Below, piece after piece: positions 61,163-64,000 of a stretch of 64,000 nt of DNA. The translations under genes were made by a program, and so were the position numbers. The notes under the pieces were generated by a model, which did no database searches, was not told where the DNA came from, and saw nothing but the letters and a program-made list of their open reading frames with translations. Source of the stretch: JBGPOS01 sp041488155 (lineage in GTDB: Bacteria; Chloroflexota; Dehalococcoidia; Tepidiformales; Tepidiformaceae); contig JBGPOS010000006.1 of the NCBI GenBank assembly GCA_041488155.1, positions 1-64,000 of the forward strand. Direction: 5' to 3'. Numbering within the stretch: the stretch's first letter is position 1; each line of letters begins with the position of its first letter.

Positions 61163-61903
61163 TCAGTCCAGGCTGAACGGCCGGGCGCTCGGCCGCGGCC
61201 AGACGATCCCACTCGCAGTGACCGCACGAGGCGCGCCCTCAAACCCTGGTGACACGCCCTGGGCCCGGCCTCCTTGCCGAATACGGCGGCCGGCGTCTCG
61301 TCTCAGTGCTGCCGCGATGCGATAGCTGAGCAGCACCACTACGGAGGCCGATGACAGGATGTATGTCCAGGACATCAGCGTCACTTCCGTGTCGGGGCCC
61401 GCCGCGAAGCCGTGGACAAGCGCAAGGACGTAGCCCCCGAAGCTTCCGTAATGCAGAGCCCGCCAGCGCTTCCGTCCCAGCTTTCGGCGCATCATGAAGC
61501 TCCCGGTCACCACGATCGTAAGCCAGGCGCTGATCACCCCGGCGGAGGGCAGGAAGTGGCGGTAGGGGGCGACGAAGGGCACCACCAGCTGGAGTGGCGA
61601 GAGCTTGAGCAGACCATCGAAGAGCAGCACTTCTACGTGCAGGGCAATGACCGCGACGGAGGCCACGCTGCTGAACTGGTGCGCCTTGAAGACTAAGACC
61701 CGGCCCGGGAAGCTGTTCGTCGTCTTCGAACTGACGAGCAACCCGCTGATCGTGGCCGCCGACAGCAGGAGGAAGGCGACGATGCCGAAGGCCCTGGAGA
61801 GGTACCAGGGCGCGACCCCGAAGGGGCGGGAATCGAAGGCCAGGGCAACGACGAACGGGGTGACCAGGCAGGCGCCGGTGATGAGCATCTGGCGCCTGTT
61901 CAC
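61163..61903 (-). CDS. Ferric reductase-like transmembrane protein
   Basis: A 246-residue protein with about seven helices. Histidines suited to bind haem lie in FKAHQFSS, IALHVEVLLF, and LHYGSFGGYVLALVHGF, as in the ferric reductase/YedZ-MsrQ membrane domain. No flavin or NAD domain is attached. The C-terminal 40 residues are low-complexity. Electron-transfer partner unknown. Confidence 0.7.
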   Translation of the reverse strand: MNRRQMLITGACLVTPFVVALAFDSRPFGVAPWYLSRAFGIVAFLLLSAATISGLLVSSKTTNSFPGRVLVFKAHQFSSVASVAVIALHVEVLLFDGLLKLSPLQLVVPFVAPYRHFLPSAGVISAWLTIVVTGSFMMRRKLGRKRWRALHYGSFGGYVLALVHGFAAGPDTEVTLMSWTYILSSASVVVLLSYRIAAALRRDAGRRIRQGGRAQGVSPGFEGAPRAVTASGIVWPRPSARPFSLD

Positions 61904-62231
61904 CGCGGAAACCCCTCTCCGGCACGACGCTGGCTCGCCAGGAGTCCGGTACGAGGTTCACCCCGCAGCCCGCAATAAGGCGCAGACAGGGGATGGCCGG
62001 TCACCGTCCGGCGCAACCCGGCGGCGGGGGGCGGGATCGATGCAAGGAACGGCAAGGTCGGGAAGCTCCTCTTTTCGGCGGCGCAGCCGGTCGACTGGCG
62101 GTGTGTTGCGGGCTCGGCGACGTGCGCCCTGCGGTCCTTCTTCATCCCGCTCGCGGCTGGAGTGCGGACGTTCCTGAGCATCGCGCGAAAGCAAGTCAGG
62201 AACGTCCGCATCTTCGTCGGAGCTGGCTACC
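61904..62231. other. 328-base gap without a gene
   Basis: Between two minus-strand genes. Apart from a perfect hairpin at 62163-62210, nothing is recognised: no riboswitch consensus and no convincing frame. Confidence 0.6.
62163..62210 (-). terminator. Strong hairpin after the secreted-protein gene
   Basis: TGCGGACGTTCCTGA (62163-62177) pairs perfectly with TCAGGAACGTCCGCA (62196-62210) around an 18-base loop. It lies 22 bases past the stop of the leftward gene. No T-run follows on either strand. Confidence 0.5.
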
Positions 62232-63779
62232 CTATGGACAGGTGATCGGGTTGCCCGGCGTCAGCACCCCGTTCCTGTAGTAGGCCGTCGTGCAGAAGGC
62301 GGCTTGGACCGTCGCCGTGGCGCCGGTTCCGACGGTCGGGGTGGCGGCCACCGAGGTCGGAGTCGAGGTCGACGATCCCCCGGTCCCGCCGGTCCCGCCG
62401 ATCCCGGCTGCTACCAGGACGATGTTCACGTTTGAGACGACCATCGTGTCGCTCCCGGTGATGGTCACCGTGTTGGTCCCCGTGACGAGGTCCGAGAGCG
62501 GCACCGGGTAGCTCACAATGCGCGACGTGAAGCCCTGGGTGTCGGGGTACAGCCACGTCCCTGTGTGGGCGTGGCCGTTCACGGAGTATGTGAACGAAAG
62601 AGGCGCGTTGAACGAGTAGAAGCCGAACATAAGGGAAGCGCTGGTCGCGTTCCCGATGCGGTTCACCCCAGGGATGCTCAACGACAGCGGATTGTTCGAA
62701 CCCACCAGCCAGCCCAGGCACAGAGTCCCGTCGTGGCACGACGTGAGTGGGTCGTTGGCGTCGAAGCTGAGGTCGCGGTAGGTGTACGCCCCATCGAAGC
62801 CCACGTTGTCCCACGTAAAGGTGTGCGTAGCCTGGGTGTGATTCCCGCCCTTAATGGCGTTGTAGTGGACGTCCTCCAGCCAGATCAACCCGCGCGTGAG
62901 AGGAAGGGCGCCCGTTATCCGGGCCACCTGGACAAGGGTCGCGCTGCCCGGGCTCGACATAAACACGTCGATCTGGTTCGACGAGAAACGCATCTCAACG
63001 TGGTTCAGAGCACCGTCCGGCCCGCTCGCCGCCTGGACGCATCCTAGGTATTGAACTTGCACCCCGGCCGGGTTCGTCCATGCAGTGTCAGATGACACCC
63101 AGTTCGACACGAAGATTGCCGAGTCCACGCCGACGCGGTCTGTTGCGGAAGCCGCGCAACTCCCGTCTCCATTGGCAGGGCCATAGTGCCCCGCAAACCG
63201 AATACCGATGCCGTTACGCGGCGAGTTCCACGTCCCGAAGTGAGCGAAGGGAGCCGGCGTCGGCTGGTCGGTTATCCAGAATTCGGGCCAGGCCGCGTGG
63301 GTGCCCTGCGTGTCATCGGATACATCGAACACGGCGGTGCCGGTACGACCCGTGAAGTCGAAAGGCTGCTTGGGATACATCGCGAGCACGGTTACCGTGC
63401 CGTTGTCATTGGTGACTTCCCGCATCTGGCCGTTGCAGATGATGACATCGGACCCATCGGGCTGGGCGGGCTGCGGGCCATTACAGCCGGCGAGAGTCGC
63501 CCTCGCCCACGGATTGGCGTGACCGGCATCAAGGTTCATGTCTCCGCTACTGCGCGAGACTCCCCAGATGTCTCCGTTGAGCTGACCGGAGCGATTCCCC
63601 GTCCCGGCGGGTGCGTTGAAGGTCTCGCAGAAGGCAACGTTCGCGCCGGGCGCCGTTTGGAACTTGCAGGGCGACGTCGCCGCGGTTGTCGATGTGAGTG
63701 AGGTGATCGCGAAGGTAAGGGCGATGACGCCCAGGGCGACTGCGATCTGGCCGCCCCTTCCCAGCCGTGGTCGTCTCAT
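62232..63779 (-). CDS. Large secreted protein, possible carbohydrate-binding
   Basis: A 515-residue exported protein. A signal peptide (IAVALGVIALTFAITSLTS) is followed by a beta-rich region of about 290 residues with concanavalin-like character (AWPEFWITDQPTPAPFAHFG; NHVEMRFSSNQIDVFMSS). A second beta-sandwich (about 310-440) and a Thr/Ser/Gly linker lead to a cysteine-containing end (FCTTAYYRNGVLTPG). The very good GAAGGAGGAG ribosome-binding site suggests strong expression. No catalytic residues are recognised, so a binding or surface role is more likely than hydrolysis. Confidence 0.65.
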   Translation of the reverse strand: MRRPRLGRGGQIAVALGVIALTFAITSLTSTTAATSPCKFQTAPGANVAFCETFNAPAGTGNRSGQLNGDIWGVSRSSGDMNLDAGHANPWARATLAGCNGPQPAQPDGSDVIICNGQMREVTNDNGTVTVLAMYPKQPFDFTGRTGTAVFDVSDDTQGTHAAWPEFWITDQPTPAPFAHFGTWNSPRNGIGIRFAGHYGPANGDGSCAASATDRVGVDSAIFVSNWVSSDTAWTNPAGVQVQYLGCVQAASGPDGALNHVEMRFSSNQIDVFMSSPGSATLVQVARITGALPLTRGLIWLEDVHYNAIKGGNHTQATHTFTWDNVGFDGAYTYRDLSFDANDPLTSCHDGTLCLGWLVGSNNPLSLSIPGVNRIGNATSASLMFGFYSFNAPLSFTYSVNGHAHTGTWLYPDTQGFTSRIVSYPVPLSDLVTGTNTVTITGSDTMVVSNVNIVLVAAGIGGTGGTGGSSTSTPTSVAATPTVGTGATATVQAAFCTTAYYRNGVLTPGNPITCP

Positions 63780-64000
63780 GATTCTCCTCCTTCAATGAGA
63801 CCGCGCCTCTAGCGGCGGCTTGTCTCCTTGAATTTCGGGCCCGGGCCCAGCCCCGGACATGGACGACTCCCGAGATGCTCCTGACAGTCCCCTGACTTGT
63901 CACCAGACAGTCATCGTGCGTCTCCGAACGGCCTCGCCAAGGGCATGGGACGGCCACGGCGGTGGACGCCGGCAGGGGTCGGTCACCCCGTGGAAACCGT
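63780..64000. other. Upstream region of the secreted-protein gene
   Basis: Contains the ribosome-binding site immediately before 63779 (complement) and no complete gene to the window edge. No clear promoter is seen. Confidence 0.5.

Noticed and set aside
61904..62231. Riboswitch in the gap before the ferric-reductase-like gene
   Set aside because: Checked by eye for cyclic-di-GMP and cobalamin consensus segments and found none; only the hairpin stands out.

Overview
The window is GC-rich (about 65% by eye), compact bacterial DNA with many GTG and TTG starts and short overlaps between genes. The best guess for the host is a member of the Chloroflexota. The clues are a large SRP RNA with an Alu domain, a secreted DUF348/G5/3D cell-wall protein, the MEP isoprenoid pathway and the absence of LPS core genes. 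No ribosomal RNA or marker protein here settles the phylum, so this is inference.

Layout: (1) 1-18 kb is host housekeeping DNA. It holds a MoxR/CbbQ-type ATPase and a CbbO/NorD-type VWA protein with a phosphoesterase between them, a histidine phosphatase, mutS2-rarA-thioredoxin-like on the minus strand, a biotin carboxylase with its biotin carrier, the SRP RNA gene, a 3D-domain wall protein, rsmA, ispE, a PHP phosphoesterase and a cation exchanger. (2) At 18070 a tRNA-Pro(GGG) gene has been used as an integration site. A 15.2 kb element (18098-33262) lies between exact 50-bp copies of the tRNA 3' end. It encodes a tyrosine recombinase, an excisionase-like protein, a primase-helicase fusion with an iteron-like cluster inside its gene, a Spo11/TopoVI-A-like protein, several small zinc-ribbon proteins, a tape measure protein and a GIY-YIG protein. 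I see no terminase, portal, protease or major capsid gene. (3) 33.3-41.7 kb is a signalling island. It has one soluble histidine kinase, one canonical OmpR-type regulator, and five regulators (three winged-helix, two LuxR-type) whose receiver-like domains lack the phosphorylatable aspartate. (4) 42.3-61.1 kb is an exopolysaccharide locus: five or six glycosyltransferases, a B12-type radical SAM enzyme, an LpxL-like acyltransferase, a Wzx flippase, a WecG/TagA transferase, UDP-glucose dehydrogenase, a phosphoglycosyl transferase, UDP-glucuronate decarboxylase, a Wzz/CpsC-like protein, a CpsD-like ATPase, a Wzy-like polymerase and a hexapeptide acyltransferase. (5) 61-64 kb has a ferric-reductase-like membrane protein and a large secreted protein.

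How the parts fit: the polysaccharide genes form a Wzx/Wzy-type pathway. Ugd and the decarboxylase supply UDP-glucuronate and UDP-xylose, the PglC/WcaJ-like enzyme starts the lipid-linked unit, the glycosyltransferases extend it, Wzx flips it, Wzy polymerises it, and the Wzz/CpsD pair probably sets chain length. The regulator island lies immediately upstream and could control this locus, though nothing in the sequence proves it. The integrated element separates the housekeeping block from the regulator island.

Most notable: the tRNA-Pro element (TopoVI-A-like gene, internal origin-like repeats, tail gene without head genes, repeated arm-type sites at both ends) and the cluster of pseudo-receiver regulators.
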